A stretch of DNA of 64,000 bases, from NCBI RefSeq assembly GCF_023701525.1, contig NZ_JAMQAW010000017.1:1-64000 (forward strand), read 5' to 3'. Below are positions 1-11,117 of this stretch, in pieces (the first letter of the stretch is position 1; each line of letters opens with the position of its first letter). The notes under the pieces are model-generated. The model worked only from the letters and a program-made list of their open reading frames with translations. It was not told the DNA's origin and searched no databases. Position numbers and translations under genes: made by a program. The stretch comes from Streptomyces albipurpureus. GTDB taxonomy: Bacteria; Actinomycetota; Actinomycetes; Streptomycetales; Streptomycetaceae.

Positions 1-86
1 TGAGGCCAGGACCCGCCGCTTATTTTCTTACCGAAACCCCCCGGTATCCTGCGGATGTCCACCACCCGAAGCCGAAGGGCATTTCC

Positions 87-1535
87 GTGAGCGTCAACCG
101 CCCGGCAGCCGTCGTCGTCCTCGCAGCGGGTGAAGGCACCCGCATGAAGTCGAAGACACCCAAGGTCCTGCACGAAATCTGCGGGCGATCACTCGTCGGC
201 CATGTTGTCTGTGCCGCCCGCGAGCTGGCGCCCGAGCACCTCGTTGTGGTCGTCGGCCATGCGAGCGAGCAGGTCACCGGGCATCTCACCGAGCGGTACG
301 CCGGTACTCGTACCGCGTTCCAGGCCGAACAGAACGGCACCGGACACGCCGTCCGGATGGCCCTCGAAGAGTTGGGTCCGGAGCTGACCGGCACCGTCGT
401 GGTCGTCTGCGGCGACACCCCCCTGCTCTCCGGAGCGACGCTCACGGCCCTGACCGCCACCCACCAGGCCGACGGAAACGCCGTGACGGTCCTCACCGCC
501 GAGGTCCCGGACTCGACCGGCTACGGCCGTATCGTGCGCGACGCCGCGAGTGGCGCGGTCACCACGATCGTCGAACACAAGGACGCCACCGCGGCACAGC
601 GGGCGATCCTGGAGATCAATTCCGGGGTCTTCGCCTTCGACGGGCAGCTCCTCACGGATGCCCTCGGCAAGGTGCGCACGGACAACAGCCAGGGCGAGGA
701 GTACCTCACCGATGTGCTCGGCATCCTGCGCGCCGATGGGCACCGGGTCGGTGCCTCGGTGGCCACGGATCACCGCGAGATCCTCGGCATCAACAACCGG
801 GTCCAGCTCTCCGAGGCCCGCAGGCTGCTCAACGAGCGGCTGTTGGAGCAGGCGATGCTGGCCGGGGTCACGATGATGGACCCGGCTTCCGTACTGCTGG
901 ATGTCAGCGTCACTTTCGAGCCAGACGCCATCGTGCACCCCGGGACGCAGTTGCTGGGCGCCACCCACCTCGGCGAAGGCTCCGAGGTCGGCCCCAACAC
1001 CCGGCTCAAGGACACCAGGGTCGGCAGCCGCGCCCGGGTGGACAACACCGTCGCCGACTCGGCGGACGTGGGCGACGGCGCCACGGTGGGCCCGTTCGCC
1101 TATCTGCGCCCGGGGACTCGGCTGGGTGTGAATTCCAAGGCCGGCACTTACGTGGAAATGAAGAGTGCCGTCATCGGCGAGGGCACCAAAGTCCCCCATC
1201 TCTCCTACGTGGGCGATGCGACCATCGGTGATTTCACCAACATCGGCGCCGCAAGCGTTTTCGTTAACTACGACGGCGAGGCCAAACACCACACCACTAT
1301 CGGCTCACACTGCAAGACGGGGTCAGACAACATGTTTGTGGCTCCCGTCACTGTCGGGGATGGCGCCTACACCGCCGCCGGCTCGGTCATCACCAAGGAC
1401 GTACCGGCCGGTTCGCTGGCCGTCGCCCGCGGCCAGCAGCGGAATATCGAGGGTTGGGTGGCCCGCAAGCGCCCTGGCAGTGCGGCTGCGCAGGCCGCCG
1501 CGGCGGCCTCAGATCGAGCCACTGACGAGAACTGA
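87..1535 (+). CDS. glmU: Bifunctional GlmU: GlcN-1-P acetyltransferase / GlcNAc-1-P uridyltransferase
   Basis: Makes UDP-GlcNAc, the precursor of peptidoglycan, in the cytoplasm: acetyl-CoA plus glucosamine-1-phosphate, then UTP. The 482-residue protein has the N-terminal pyrophosphorylase signature LAAGEGTRM followed by a PK pair near residues 11-25, and a C-terminal left-handed beta-helix of hexapeptide repeats (about 260-450) containing the conserved stretch YVGDATIG and NYDG. Length is normal for the family (about 450-480), with an Ala-rich tail. The start is a GTG; the 86 bases upstream show no clear Shine-Dalgarno sequence or complete promoter, so transcription may begin outside the window. 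prs follows in the same direction after about 110 bp, an arrangement common in actinobacteria. Confidence 0.97.
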   Translation: MSVNRPAAVVVLAAGEGTRMKSKTPKVLHEICGRSLVGHVVCAARELAPEHLVVVVGHASEQVTGHLTERYAGTRTAFQAEQNGTGHAVRMALEELGPELTGTVVVVCGDTPLLSGATLTALTATHQADGNAVTVLTAEVPDSTGYGRIVRDAASGAVTTIVEHKDATAAQRAILEINSGVFAFDGQLLTDALGKVRTDNSQGEEYLTDVLGILRADGHRVGASVATDHREILGINNRVQLSEARRLLNERLLEQAMLAGVTMMDPASVLLDVSVTFEPDAIVHPGTQLLGATHLGEGSEVGPNTRLKDTRVGSRARVDNTVADSADVGDGATVGPFAYLRPGTRLGVNSKAGTYVEMKSAVIGEGTKVPHLSYVGDATIGDFTNIGAASVFVNYDGEAKHHTTIGSHCKTGSDNMFVAPVTVGDGAYTAAGSVITKDVPAGSLAVARGQQRNIEGWVARKRPGSAAAQAAAAASDRATDEN

Positions 1536-1648
1536 CCGGAAACAGCTGCGCCGAACTCGGCGTACCGTGATACGTGCACACAAATTCGGCTGGCTCGCGA
1601 CTGGCGAAATCACCGCGGCCAGAGAACACCCTCTGAGGAGACAGTGCT

Positions 1649-2626
1649 GTGACCGGGATCAAGACGACCGGCGAGAAGAAACTGATGCTCTTCTCCGGCC
1701 GCGCCCACCCCGAGCTGGCCGAGGAAGTCGCACATCAACTGGGTGTCAGCCTGGTGCCGACCAAGGCCTTCGATTTCGCGAACGGTGAGATCTACGTTCG
1801 CTTCCAGGAGTCGGCCCGTGGGGCCGACTGCTTTTTGATGCAGAGCCACACGGCCCCCATCAACAAGTGGATCATGGAACAGCTGATCATGATCGATGCG
1901 CTCAAGCGGGCCTCTGCCCGGAGCATCACCGTGATCGTGCCGTTCTACGGGTACGCCCGGCAGGACAAGAAGCACCGTGGCCGCGAGCCCATCTCCGCCC
2001 GTCTGGTCGCCGATCTGATGAAGACGGCCGGCGCTGACCGCATTCTCACCGTGGACCTCCACACCGACCAGATCCAGGGCTTCTTCGACGGCCCGGTCGA
2101 CCACCTCTTCGCGCTGCCGCTCCTCGCGGACTACGTGGCCGCCAAGGTGGACCCGACCAAGCTCACCGTCGTCTCCCCGGACGCCGGCCGGGTCCGGGTC
2201 GCCGACCGCTGGTGTGACCGTCTCGGCGCACCGCTGGCGATCGTCCACAAGCGCCGTGACAAGGATGTCGCCAACCAGGTGACCGTCCACGAGGTCGTCG
2301 GCAACGTCAAGGGCCGGGTCTGCATCCTGGTCGACGACATGATCGACACCGGTGGCACGATCTGCGCCGCCGCCGACGCCCTCTTCGCCAATGGCGCGGA
2401 GGACGTGATCGTGACGGCGACCCACGGTGTGCTCTCCGGCCCGGCCGCGGACCGGCTGAAGAACTCCAAGGTCAGCGAGTTCGTCTTCACCAACACCCTG
2501 CCCGACCCGCTGGATCTGGAGCTGGACAAGATCACCGTCCTCTCCATGGCCCCGACCATCGCTCGCGCGGTGCGTGAGGTCTTCGAGGACGGCTCGGTGA
2601 CCAGCCTCTTCGACGAGCAGGCCTAG
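1649..2626 (+). CDS. prs: Ribose-phosphate pyrophosphokinase
   Basis: Converts ribose-5-phosphate and ATP to PRPP, the donor for purine, pyrimidine, histidine, tryptophan and NAD synthesis. The 325-residue protein is the usual class I length. It shows the ATP/metal region RQDKKHRGREPISA, the DLHTDQIQGFF segment, and the PRPP-binding loop VDDMIDTGGT near residue 230. The GTG start is preceded by GAGGAG with suitable spacing. It lies downstream of glmU and ends at a perfect 19-bp hairpin terminator, so glmU-prs is probably one transcription unit. Confidence 0.97.
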   Translation: MTGIKTTGEKKLMLFSGRAHPELAEEVAHQLGVSLVPTKAFDFANGEIYVRFQESARGADCFLMQSHTAPINKWIMEQLIMIDALKRASARSITVIVPFYGYARQDKKHRGREPISARLVADLMKTAGADRILTVDLHTDQIQGFFDGPVDHLFALPLLADYVAAKVDPTKLTVVSPDAGRVRVADRWCDRLGAPLAIVHKRRDKDVANQVTVHEVVGNVKGRVCILVDDMIDTGGTICAAADALFANGAEDVIVTATHGVLSGPAADRLKNSKVSEFVFTNTLPDPLDLELDKITVLSMAPTIARAVREVFEDGSVTSLFDEQA

Positions 2627-2633
2627 TCGATAC

Positions 2634-2695
2634 GGCGAAGGGCCCGTACCCCACCGGCGGTTTCCACCACTCGCCAGGGGTACGGGCCCTTCGCC
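2634..2695 (+). terminator. Strong hairpin terminator after prs
   Basis: A perfect 19-bp inverted repeat (2634-2652 pairs with 2677-2695) with a 24-nt loop starts 8 bases after the prs stop. There is no U-tract, as is usual for Streptomyces terminators. Confidence 0.9.
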
Positions 2696-2696
2696 A

Positions 2697-2934
2697 TGCC
2701 CGCCCCCCACGACCACGCGCCCGAGCTCACGGCCACTTCCCCAACCCTGCACCCACCAGCCCGACCCCGTGGCCACCGGCGGGTTCCAGCGCCCTCAGGA
2801 GACCCGGCCCGTCGTCCTGCCCGACCCCACGACCAGCACCGAGGAAGCTCACCGGCCCCGGCCCGCCGAAGACCCCCGACCCGCCGGGATTCACGCGCCC
2901 AACAGCCGCCAGCGGATCGATGCCGGGTGATCGA
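2697..2934. other. Non-coding spacer between prs and rplY
   Basis: C-rich spacer between the prs terminator and the rplY promoter. No reading frame here shows convincing Streptomyces codon bias with a start and ribosome binding site, and I see no RNA gene. Confidence 0.5.
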
Positions 2935-2964
2935 TTGGGTGCAGGGGGCGGCTTTGCGTAGACT
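2935..2964 (+). promoter_or_regulatory. Predicted housekeeping-sigma promoter for rplY
   Basis: TTGGGT (2935-2940), an 18-bp spacer, then TAGACT (2959-2964) fit the HrdB-type consensus. Transcription would begin near 2971, giving an untranslated leader of about 115 nt before rplY. Confidence 0.55.
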
Positions 2965-3086
2965 GTCGAAGTTGCTCGGCGAGGGAGGCCGCATCCTTGA
3001 TGCGGCGGTCCGTTATCGACGCGCTCTTCGTAGCAGGCCAGTCGTGGCCGGGTGACCGCCAGTTCTCTCACCTACGAGGAGTGCAT

Positions 3087-3680
3087 ATGTCTGAGGTAAA
3101 GCTCGCCGCTGAGATCCGCACCGAGTTCGGCAAGGGCGCCGCCCGCCGTACCCGCCGCGCCAGCAAGGTGCCCGGCGTTCTCTACGGTCGCGGTTCCAAC
3201 CCGGTCCACATCTCGCTGCCGGGCCACGAGCTGCTGCTCGCCCTGCGCACCCCGAACGTTCTGCTCGCCCTGGACATCGAGGGCCGCACTGAGCTGGCCA
3301 TCCCGAAGGCCATCCAGCGCGACCCGCTGAAGGGCTTCCTGGAGCACGTCGACCTCCAGCTCGTCCAGCGCGGCGAGAAGGTCACCGTCGAGATCCCCGT
3401 CAACGCCACCGGTGAGCTGGCCCCCGGCAACTTCCTGCTGGAGCACGTGCTCAACACGCTGCCGGTCGAGGCCGAGGCCACCCACATCCCCGAGTCGGTC
3501 ACCGTCTCGGTCGAGGGCCTTGAGGCCGGTGCCTCCATCCTCGCCAAGGACATCACCCTGCCCAAGGGCAGCACGCTGGCCGTCGACGGCGACACCGTCG
3601 TCCTCCAGATCCTGTCCGCGCAGGCCGAGGAGCCCGCCGCCGAGTCCGACTCCGCAGAGGGCGACTCCGCCCAGGCGTGA
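3087..3680 (+). CDS. rplY: 50S ribosomal protein L25/general stress protein Ctc
   Basis: Binds 5S rRNA in the large ribosomal subunit; the long form is also called Ctc or TL5. The 197-residue product has the N-terminal L25 domain (KLAAEIRTEFGKGAARR, then VPGVLYGRG) and a C-terminal Ctc-type beta domain that ends in an acidic Glu/Ser/Asp-rich tail. E. coli L25 has only the first domain. An in-frame extension upstream exists, but the ATG at 3087 was chosen because GAGGA lies 6 bases before it and homologues start with MSEVKL-type sequence. pth follows at once; in many actinobacteria these two genes are adjacent. Confidence 0.95.
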   Translation: MSEVKLAAEIRTEFGKGAARRTRRASKVPGVLYGRGSNPVHISLPGHELLLALRTPNVLLALDIEGRTELAIPKAIQRDPLKGFLEHVDLQLVQRGEKVTVEIPVNATGELAPGNFLLEHVLNTLPVEAEATHIPESVTVSVEGLEAGASILAKDITLPKGSTLAVDGDTVVLQILSAQAEEPAAESDSAEGDSAQA

Positions 3681-3701
3681 TCCTGCGCCGCTCTTTCTTC
3701 A

Positions 3702-3735
3702 GCCGCCGCCCGGGCCTCTTGGCTCGGGCGGCGGC
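3702..3735 (+). terminator. Hairpin between rplY and pth
   Basis: A 15-bp stem (3702-3716 with 3721-3735, one G-T pair) with a TCTT loop lies in the 80-bp gap. It may act as a partial terminator or attenuator, since no separate pth promoter is evident. Confidence 0.8.
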
Positions 3736-3760
3736 TGGTTGTCCAGATGGAGACAGACAG

Positions 3761-4351
3761 ATGACGACGGACGCACCCTGGCTGATCGTGGGTCTCGGCA
3801 ACCCCGGCCCCGGCTACGCGGCCAACCGGCACAACATCGGCTTCATGGTCGCCGACCTCCTCGCGGACCGCATCGGAGGGAACTTCAAGCGCGCCCAGAA
3901 GGCCCAGGCTCAGGTGATCGAAGGCCGTATCGGCCCGCCCGGACCCACGGGACGCCGCGTCGTGCTCGCGAAGCCCCTGTCGTACATGAACCTCTCCGGG
4001 GGCCCGGTCACCGTGCTGCGCGACTTCTACAAGGTGCCGACCGAGCAGATCATCGCCATCCACGATGAGTTGGACATCGACTACGGCACCTTGCGACTCA
4101 AGCTCGGTGGCGGGGACAACGGCCACAACGGTCTGAAGTCCATGACCAAGGCCATGGGCCCCGACTACCACCGCGTACGGTTCGGGATCGGTCGGCCGCC
4201 CGGCCGGATGCAGGTCGCCGACTTCGTGTTGAAGGACTTCTCCACCGCCGAGCGCAAGGAGTTGGACTACTTCGCGGACCGCGCGGCGGACTCGGTGGAG
4301 TCTTTGGTCACCGAGGGCCTGGAGCGGGCGCAGAGTACGTACAACTCCTGA
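3761..4351 (+). CDS. pth: Peptidyl-tRNA hydrolase
   Basis: Releases tRNA from prematurely dropped peptidyl-tRNA in the cytoplasm. The 196-residue protein has the family signatures GLGNPG near residue 10, NRHNIGFM with the catalytic His, SYMNLSG, and the HDELD and GGGDNGHNGLKS region that binds the tRNA acceptor stem. The ATG at 3761 has GGAG 8 bases upstream; an in-frame start at 3677 would overlap the rplY stop and has no support. It is downstream of rplY on the same strand, separated by a hairpin. Confidence 0.96.
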   Translation: MTTDAPWLIVGLGNPGPGYAANRHNIGFMVADLLADRIGGNFKRAQKAQAQVIEGRIGPPGPTGRRVVLAKPLSYMNLSGGPVTVLRDFYKVPTEQIIAIHDELDIDYGTLRLKLGGGDNGHNGLKSMTKAMGPDYHRVRFGIGRPPGRMQVADFVLKDFSTAERKELDYFADRAADSVESLVTEGLERAQSTYNS

Positions 4352-4417
4352 AAAGTCACCCACCAGTTCAGGCCAAAGGTTGACCGAGCGCGGTCATATG
4401 GCCAAGGATCGCGCCCC

Positions 4418-4888
4418 ATGAAGCGGAGTTCCTCGCGCCGCGCGCTGACCCATGGCCGTCATCTCCTGATGGCCCTGGTCGCGCTCGTGCTGCTGGTGGC
4501 TGGAGTCTGGTCGTCCTGGGGGACGGCACAGCACGTCATCCTCTCCAAGGGGCGGGAGCACGGCACGATCACCATCGCCGGCTGCGGCGAGGAGATGTGC
4601 ACCGGACCGTACGACCCCGATGGCACCGCGACGCCTCGTACGGGCATGACGATCGAGAAGTCCGTCGCCGTGGAGAAGGGCAAGACCCTGTCGGTGGTGG
4701 TGAAGCCCGGTACGGCCGAGGTGGTACGCGCCGGGACGGGCGGCCTCTTCCACGCCTGGCTGCCGCTCGGCGGAGCGCTGGTGCTCGCCGCCCTGGTCAT
4801 CGGCGGGGGCCTTGGCCTGACCCGGTGCGCCTGGGCCGCCGCGGCCGTCGGCAGTGCGGTGCTGGCCGGTACCTTCTTCACGATGTGA
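4418..4888 (+). CDS. Small integral membrane protein of unknown function
   Basis: A 156-residue protein I do not recognise by function. It has a basic N-terminus, one hydrophobic segment at about residues 15-35, a roughly 70-residue polar region containing a Cys pair (GCGEEMC), and two more hydrophobic segments at about 112-132 and 136-155. The polar part is probably outside the cell with the Cys residues able to form a disulfide. Codon use is typical of the neighbouring genes. It is separated from pth by 66 bp and ends before a bidirectional terminator shared with ppc. Confidence 0.75.
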   Translation: MKRSSSRRALTHGRHLLMALVALVLLVAGVWSSWGTAQHVILSKGREHGTITIAGCGEEMCTGPYDPDGTATPRTGMTIEKSVAVEKGKTLSVVVKPGTAEVVRAGTGGLFHAWLPLGGALVLAALVIGGGLGLTRCAWAAAAVGSAVLAGTFFTM

Positions 4889-4972
4889 GCCCCGGCTGAC
4901 GCCCGATGCGGAAGCGGCAGGCCAGCCCGCGAGTACCGATCGAACCAGCCCGCGACACCCGACCCGCGGACA

Positions 4973-5009
4973 CCGCTGCCCGGTGCGCCGACAGCGCACC
5001 GGGCAGCGG
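4973..5009. terminator. Bidirectional terminator between convergent genes
   Basis: A perfect 16-bp stem (4973-4988 with 4994-5009) and a 5-nt loop lie between the ends of the membrane protein gene (+) and ppc (-), so it can serve both. Confidence 0.9.
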
Positions 5010-5026
5010 CGTTACCGCCGAAAGCG

Positions 5027-7756
<2,730 letters not shown>

Positions 7757-7901
7757 AGGTGCGGCTCCTTGCAGTGTTTAAGCACGTCTGGAGGGGTACT
7801 GGAGGCTGCGGACCGCGCTGTCCGACGAGACCCAGGATAGGTGTCCACCCTCCGACGTTATCCACAGGGGCTCTTGCCGCGGAGCTACGCACTGACATAC
7901 T

Positions 7902-7928
7902 TACGTTGCCGTAGGTTACGGACCCGTA
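7902..7928. promoter_or_regulatory. Tandem dyad operator upstream of desaturase-TetR operon
   Basis: Two copies of TACG-N4-CGTA (7902-7913 and 7917-7928) are separated by 3 bp. The internal halves also form CCGTA-GGT-TACGG. The array ends 45 bp before the desaturase start. The regular spacing suggests cooperative binding of two dimers, most likely the TetR encoded by the second gene of the operon. Confidence 0.65.
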
Positions 7929-7973
7929 GCCACGACCCCCGTCTCCACCTCTCTCACCCCCCAGGGGACCTTC

Positions 7974-8963
7974 ATGTCGACAAGCCCCGATCTGCTCGGT
8001 GACGCCAAAAAACAGGACGTCGAGGGCCTTCCGTCCGCCACCCTCGGTGGCGACAGCAAGCGCTCTATCGAGCAGATCACCTTGGTGCTGTTCATTACGG
8101 TGCCTTTCCTCGCCCTGCTCGCAGCGGTGCCGCTGGCCTGGGGCTGGGGAGTGAGCCTGCTGGATCTGGGCCTGATGACGGGGATGTACTTCCTCGGCTG
8201 CCACGGCATCACGATCGGGTTCCACCGGTATTTCACCCATGGCTCCTTCAAGGCGAAGCGCCCGCTGCGGATCGCGCTCGCCATCGCGGGGTCCATGGCG
8301 GTCGAGGGCCCGCTGGTGCGCTGGGTGGCCGACCACCGCAAGCACCACAAGTTCTCGGACGCCGAGGGTGACCCGCACTCCCCCTGGCGCTTCGGGGAAA
8401 CGGTTCCGGCCCTCCTCAAGGGCCTGTGGTGGGCGCACATTGGCTGGATGTTCGACGAGGAACAGACCCCTCAGCACAAGTACGCGCCGGACCTGATCAA
8501 GGACCCGGCGATCCGTCGTATCTCGCGGGACTTCATCTGGTGGACCATCCTCTCGCTGGCGATTCCGCCGATCGTGGGCGGTCTGGTGACGATGTCCTGG
8601 TGGGGCGCGTTCACGGCGTTCTTCTGGGGCTCCTTGGTTCGGGTGGCGCTGCTCCACCATGTGACCTGGTCGATCAACTCGATCTGCCACGCGGTCGGCA
8701 AGCGCCCGTTCAAGTCGCGGGACCGATCGGGCAATGTGTGGTGGCTCGCGGTGCTGTCGTGCGGTGAGTCCTGGCACAACCTGCACCATGCGGACCCCAC
8801 GAGCGCTCGGCACGGTGTGCTGAAGGGCCAGGTGGACTCCAGCGCCCGGCTGATCCGCTGGTTCGAGAAGTTCGGTTGGGCCTATGCCGTTCGCTGGCCC
8901 AGTGCGTCCCGCATCGATGCCCGACGCAACAGCGATCCCGTTCAGAGCACTGACACGGCATGA
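7974..8963 (+). CDS. Acyl-CoA (delta-9 type) fatty acid desaturase
   Basis: Membrane di-iron desaturase expected to introduce a double bond into a fatty acyl chain, adjusting membrane fluidity. The 329-residue protein carries the three histidine boxes of the family: HRYFTH (about 83-88), HRKHH (about 121-125) and HNLHH (about 268-272). Hydrophobic segments lie at about 38-75, 95-112 and 185-225. It is co-transcribed with a TetR regulator whose start codon overlaps this stop (ATGA). A tandem dyad operator precedes it, so expression is probably feedback-controlled. Substrate and position of desaturation cannot be read from sequence. Confidence 0.93.
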   Translation: MSTSPDLLGDAKKQDVEGLPSATLGGDSKRSIEQITLVLFITVPFLALLAAVPLAWGWGVSLLDLGLMTGMYFLGCHGITIGFHRYFTHGSFKAKRPLRIALAIAGSMAVEGPLVRWVADHRKHHKFSDAEGDPHSPWRFGETVPALLKGLWWAHIGWMFDEEQTPQHKYAPDLIKDPAIRRISRDFIWWTILSLAIPPIVGGLVTMSWWGAFTAFFWGSLVRVALLHHVTWSINSICHAVGKRPFKSRDRSGNVWWLAVLSCGESWHNLHHADPTSARHGVLKGQVDSSARLIRWFEKFGWAYAVRWPSASRIDARRNSDPVQSTDTA

Positions 8964-9646
8964 TGGAGGACGTGGCGACCGACGGCAGCAGCAGTAGTGG
9001 TACGGACAAGGCTCGCGCTGGGCGACGGGTGCGCCGGGTACGGATGACCGGCGCCGAGCGGCGTGAGCAGCTGCTGGACATCGGGCGCACCCTGTTCGCC
9101 GACAAGGGCTTCGAAGGCACTTCGGTGGAGGAGATCGCCGCGAAGGCGGGCGTCTCCAAGCCGGTGGTGTACGAGCACTTCGGCGGCAAGGAGGGGCTGT
9201 ACGCGGTGGTGGTGGACCGTGAGATGCGCCAGTTGCTGGAGGGGGTGACGGGCGCGCTGACGGCCGGCCATCCGCGCGAGCTGCTGGAACAGGCCGCGTT
9301 CGCCCTCCTTGACTACATCGAGCGCTATACGGACGGCTTCCGGATTCTGGTCCGGGACTCACCGGTGGCCCAGTCGACGGGCACCTTCGCCTCGCTGATC
9401 AGCGATATCGCGACCCAGGTCGAGGACATCCTCGGAATGGAGTTCAAGAACCGCGGCTTCGATCCCAAGCTGGCCCCGCTGTACGCGCAGGCGCTGGTGG
9501 GGATGGTGGCGCTGACCGGCCAGTGGTGGTTGGACGCCCGCCGTCCGAAGAAGGCCGAGGTCGCGGCGCATCTGGTCAATCTGGCGTGGCACGGTCTCGA
9601 CGGTCTGGAGCAGAAGCCCCGGCTGATAGGGCATCGCAAGAACTGA
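8960..9646 (+). CDS. TetR-family transcriptional regulator
   Basis: A 228-residue regulator with a Ser/Gly-rich then basic N-terminal extension and a TetR helix-turn-helix at about residues 38-85 (IAAKAGVSKPVVYEHFGGKE). The C-terminal all-helical ligand domain is normal in length. Its ATG overlaps the desaturase stop by 4 bases, so translation is coupled. By context it should control the desaturase operon and itself through the dyads at 7902-7928, perhaps sensing acyl-CoA or fatty acids; the ligand is an inference. A second ATG lies at the next in-frame position pair (MM). Confidence 0.9.
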   Translation: MMEDVATDGSSSSGTDKARAGRRVRRVRMTGAERREQLLDIGRTLFADKGFEGTSVEEIAAKAGVSKPVVYEHFGGKEGLYAVVVDREMRQLLEGVTGALTAGHPRELLEQAAFALLDYIERYTDGFRILVRDSPVAQSTGTFASLISDIATQVEDILGMEFKNRGFDPKLAPLYAQALVGMVALTGQWWLDARRPKKAEVAAHLVNLAWHGLDGLEQKPRLIGHRKN

Positions 9647-9665
9647 CGGACGCCTGACACGCACT

Positions 9666-9700
9666 GCCCCGGTTGCTCGCCGTATGTGAGCGACCGGGGC
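9666..9700. terminator. Bidirectional terminator
   Basis: A 13-bp stem (9666-9678 with 9688-9700, one wobble pair) lies between the convergent TetR (+) and VOC (-) genes. Confidence 0.85.
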
Positions 9701-9722
9701 GGTGTCGCGTGGTGTGGGGGCG

Positions 9723-10106
9723 CTACGGCGCCCCTACAGCGGACCCCTCGACGGCTTCCAGGAACTCCAGTCGATTGCCGACCGGGTCATCGCTGTGGAA
9801 GCGGCGGTGGCCCGGGAGGTCGCCGTCCCGGACAACGGTGGCACCGCGGCTCTCCAGCCGCGCCGCACAGGCCTCGATGCCTCCTACGCGAAGCCCGGGG
9901 TGGGCCTTGCGGGCCGGGCGGAAGCCGGACTCGATGGCCAGATGGAGCTGGACGGCACCGGCCTGGAACCAGCAGCCGCCACGGACCGCCAGTGCGGGCG
10001 GCCCGGGCAGCTCCACCATCCCGAGGACATCGGTGTAGTACGTCCGCAGGGCATCCTCACACCTGGGCGGTGCGGCCAGGAGCACATGGTCGAAGGCGCC
10101 GATCAC
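9723..10106 (-). CDS. VOC (glyoxalase/bleomycin-resistance fold) protein
   Basis: A 127-residue single-domain vicinal-oxygen-chelate protein. The sequence begins GAFDHVLLAAPP and ends with the typical HSDDPVGNRLEFLE motif, in which the terminal Glu is a metal ligand in active members. Enzymatic activity is not certain. Its GTG start overlaps the stop of tam (GTGA), so the two are translated together, and both may be controlled by TamR. No family-specific residues point to a substrate. Confidence 0.85.
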   Translation of the reverse strand: MIGAFDHVLLAAPPRCEDALRTYYTDVLGMVELPGPPALAVRGGCWFQAGAVQLHLAIESGFRPARKAHPGLRVGGIEACAARLESRGATVVRDGDLPGHRRFHSDDPVGNRLEFLEAVEGSAVGAP

Positions 10107-10981
10107 GGGTGGCTCCTCCCGGCCGGCCAGGGCGTCTTGTGAGCGATGGCGAAGAGGCGACGGAAGGGGTAGACGGTCCCGTGCGATCCCCTCGGGTAGG
10201 CGGCGCGCAGCAGTTCGCGGTACTCGTCGAGGAACTCCTCCAGCGCCGCGCTGTCATCGGCCAGCGCGGTCAGGGCGGGCCGCAGTGTGGTGCCCTTGAG
10301 CCAGTCCAGTACGGGGTCGTCGCCGGGGAGCAGTTGGGCGTAGGTGGTCTCCCAGACGTCCGCGGTGCAGCGCAGGTCGACGAGGTGGGCCAGATAGTCG
10401 GTGGGCTCCAGTACGGCGGCCCGCTCGCGCGCTCCCGCCAGACGATCGTGCCAGCGGGGCGAGGCGCAGAGCTCGGCGAGCAGGGTGTGGCTGGGGGCGC
10501 CGAAGTTCCCGGGAGCCTGGAAGGCGAAGGTGCCTCCCGGGATGAGGCCGTCGATCCAGCGGGGGAAGGCGGCGGCGTGGTCGGGCACCCAGTGCAGCAG
10601 CGCGTTGGAGACGATCAGATCGTAGGAAGCGGGTGCCGGGGTCCAGTCCCGGGCGTCGCCGAGGTGGAAGTCGATCGCTCCGCCGCCGGGGGTGGGTCCC
10701 GCGTGCTCGCGCCGGGCCGTGGCGAGCATCTCGGGGGAGTTGTCGAAGCCGGTGATCCGGGCGGTGGGCCAGCGGTCGGCGAGCAGGGCGGTGACATTGC
10801 CCGCGCCACATCCCAGATCGGCGATCCGTATCGCCTTGTCCGTCTCGGCGTTCTCGCCCGGAAGCTCCCGGATACGGGCGAGGAGGTCGAGAAAGGGCCG
10901 GGTGCGGTGTCCGGCGTGGCGCAGATACTGCTGTGGGTCCCAGGTCGCCGGTGTCGGGGCGGCCGATGGTTCGGTGGGCAT
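10103..10981 (-). CDS. tam: Trans-aconitate 2-methyltransferase
   Basis: SAM-dependent enzyme that methyl-esterifies trans-aconitate, an inhibitor of aconitase formed spontaneously from cis-aconitate. The 292-residue protein contains the SAM motif ADLGCGAGNVT and the acidic strand-2 residue in GFDNSPEML, plus the Tam-specific start TWDPQQYLRHAGHRTRPF. An in-frame extension to 11080 exists, but the ATG at 10981 has AGGGA about 7 bases upstream and the extension would cross the tamR operator. It is divergent from tamR, the known arrangement in S. coelicolor, where TamR represses tam and responds to citrate and aconitate. A VOC gene is coupled downstream. Confidence 0.93.
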   Translation of the reverse strand: MPTEPSAAPTPATWDPQQYLRHAGHRTRPFLDLLARIRELPGENAETDKAIRIADLGCGAGNVTALLADRWPTARITGFDNSPEMLATARREHAGPTPGGGAIDFHLGDARDWTPAPASYDLIVSNALLHWVPDHAAAFPRWIDGLIPGGTFAFQAPGNFGAPSHTLLAELCASPRWHDRLAGARERAAVLEPTDYLAHLVDLRCTADVWETTYAQLLPGDDPVLDWLKGTTLRPALTALADDSAALEEFLDEYRELLRAAYPRGSHGTVYPFRRLFAIAHKTPWPAGRSHP

Positions 10982-11068
10982 GGTCGGTTCCCTTGCTGGC
11001 GCGTGCGGGGGCATACGGACGGGGGAAAGGGCTTTCCCGCCATCGAGGCCATCGTCCAACAGGGAATA

Positions 11069-11096
11069 TCTTGACGTCAAGAGACTTCACGTCGAG
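11069..11096. promoter_or_regulatory. TamR operator pair
   Basis: A perfect 14-bp palindrome, TCTTGACGTCAAGA (11069-11082), is followed at once by an imperfect copy CTTCACGTCGAG (11085-11096). They lie between tam and tamR and overlap the expected tamR -35 region. The form matches the divergent MarR/TamR operator layout. Confidence 0.85.
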
Positions 11097-11104
11097 GGAC
11101 CCTC

Positions 11105-11110
11105 TACACT
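11105..11110 (+). promoter_or_regulatory. -10 box of leaderless tamR promoter
   Basis: TACACT followed by 7 bases and the tamR ATG. Transcription would start at or beside the start codon, and no Shine-Dalgarno sequence is present. Confidence 0.55.
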
Positions 11111-11117
11111 GATCGTC

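Noticed and set aside
1..86. tRNA gene or complete promoter at the left edge
   Set aside because: No cloverleaf or T-loop sequence, and no clear -10/-35 pair in the available 86 bases.
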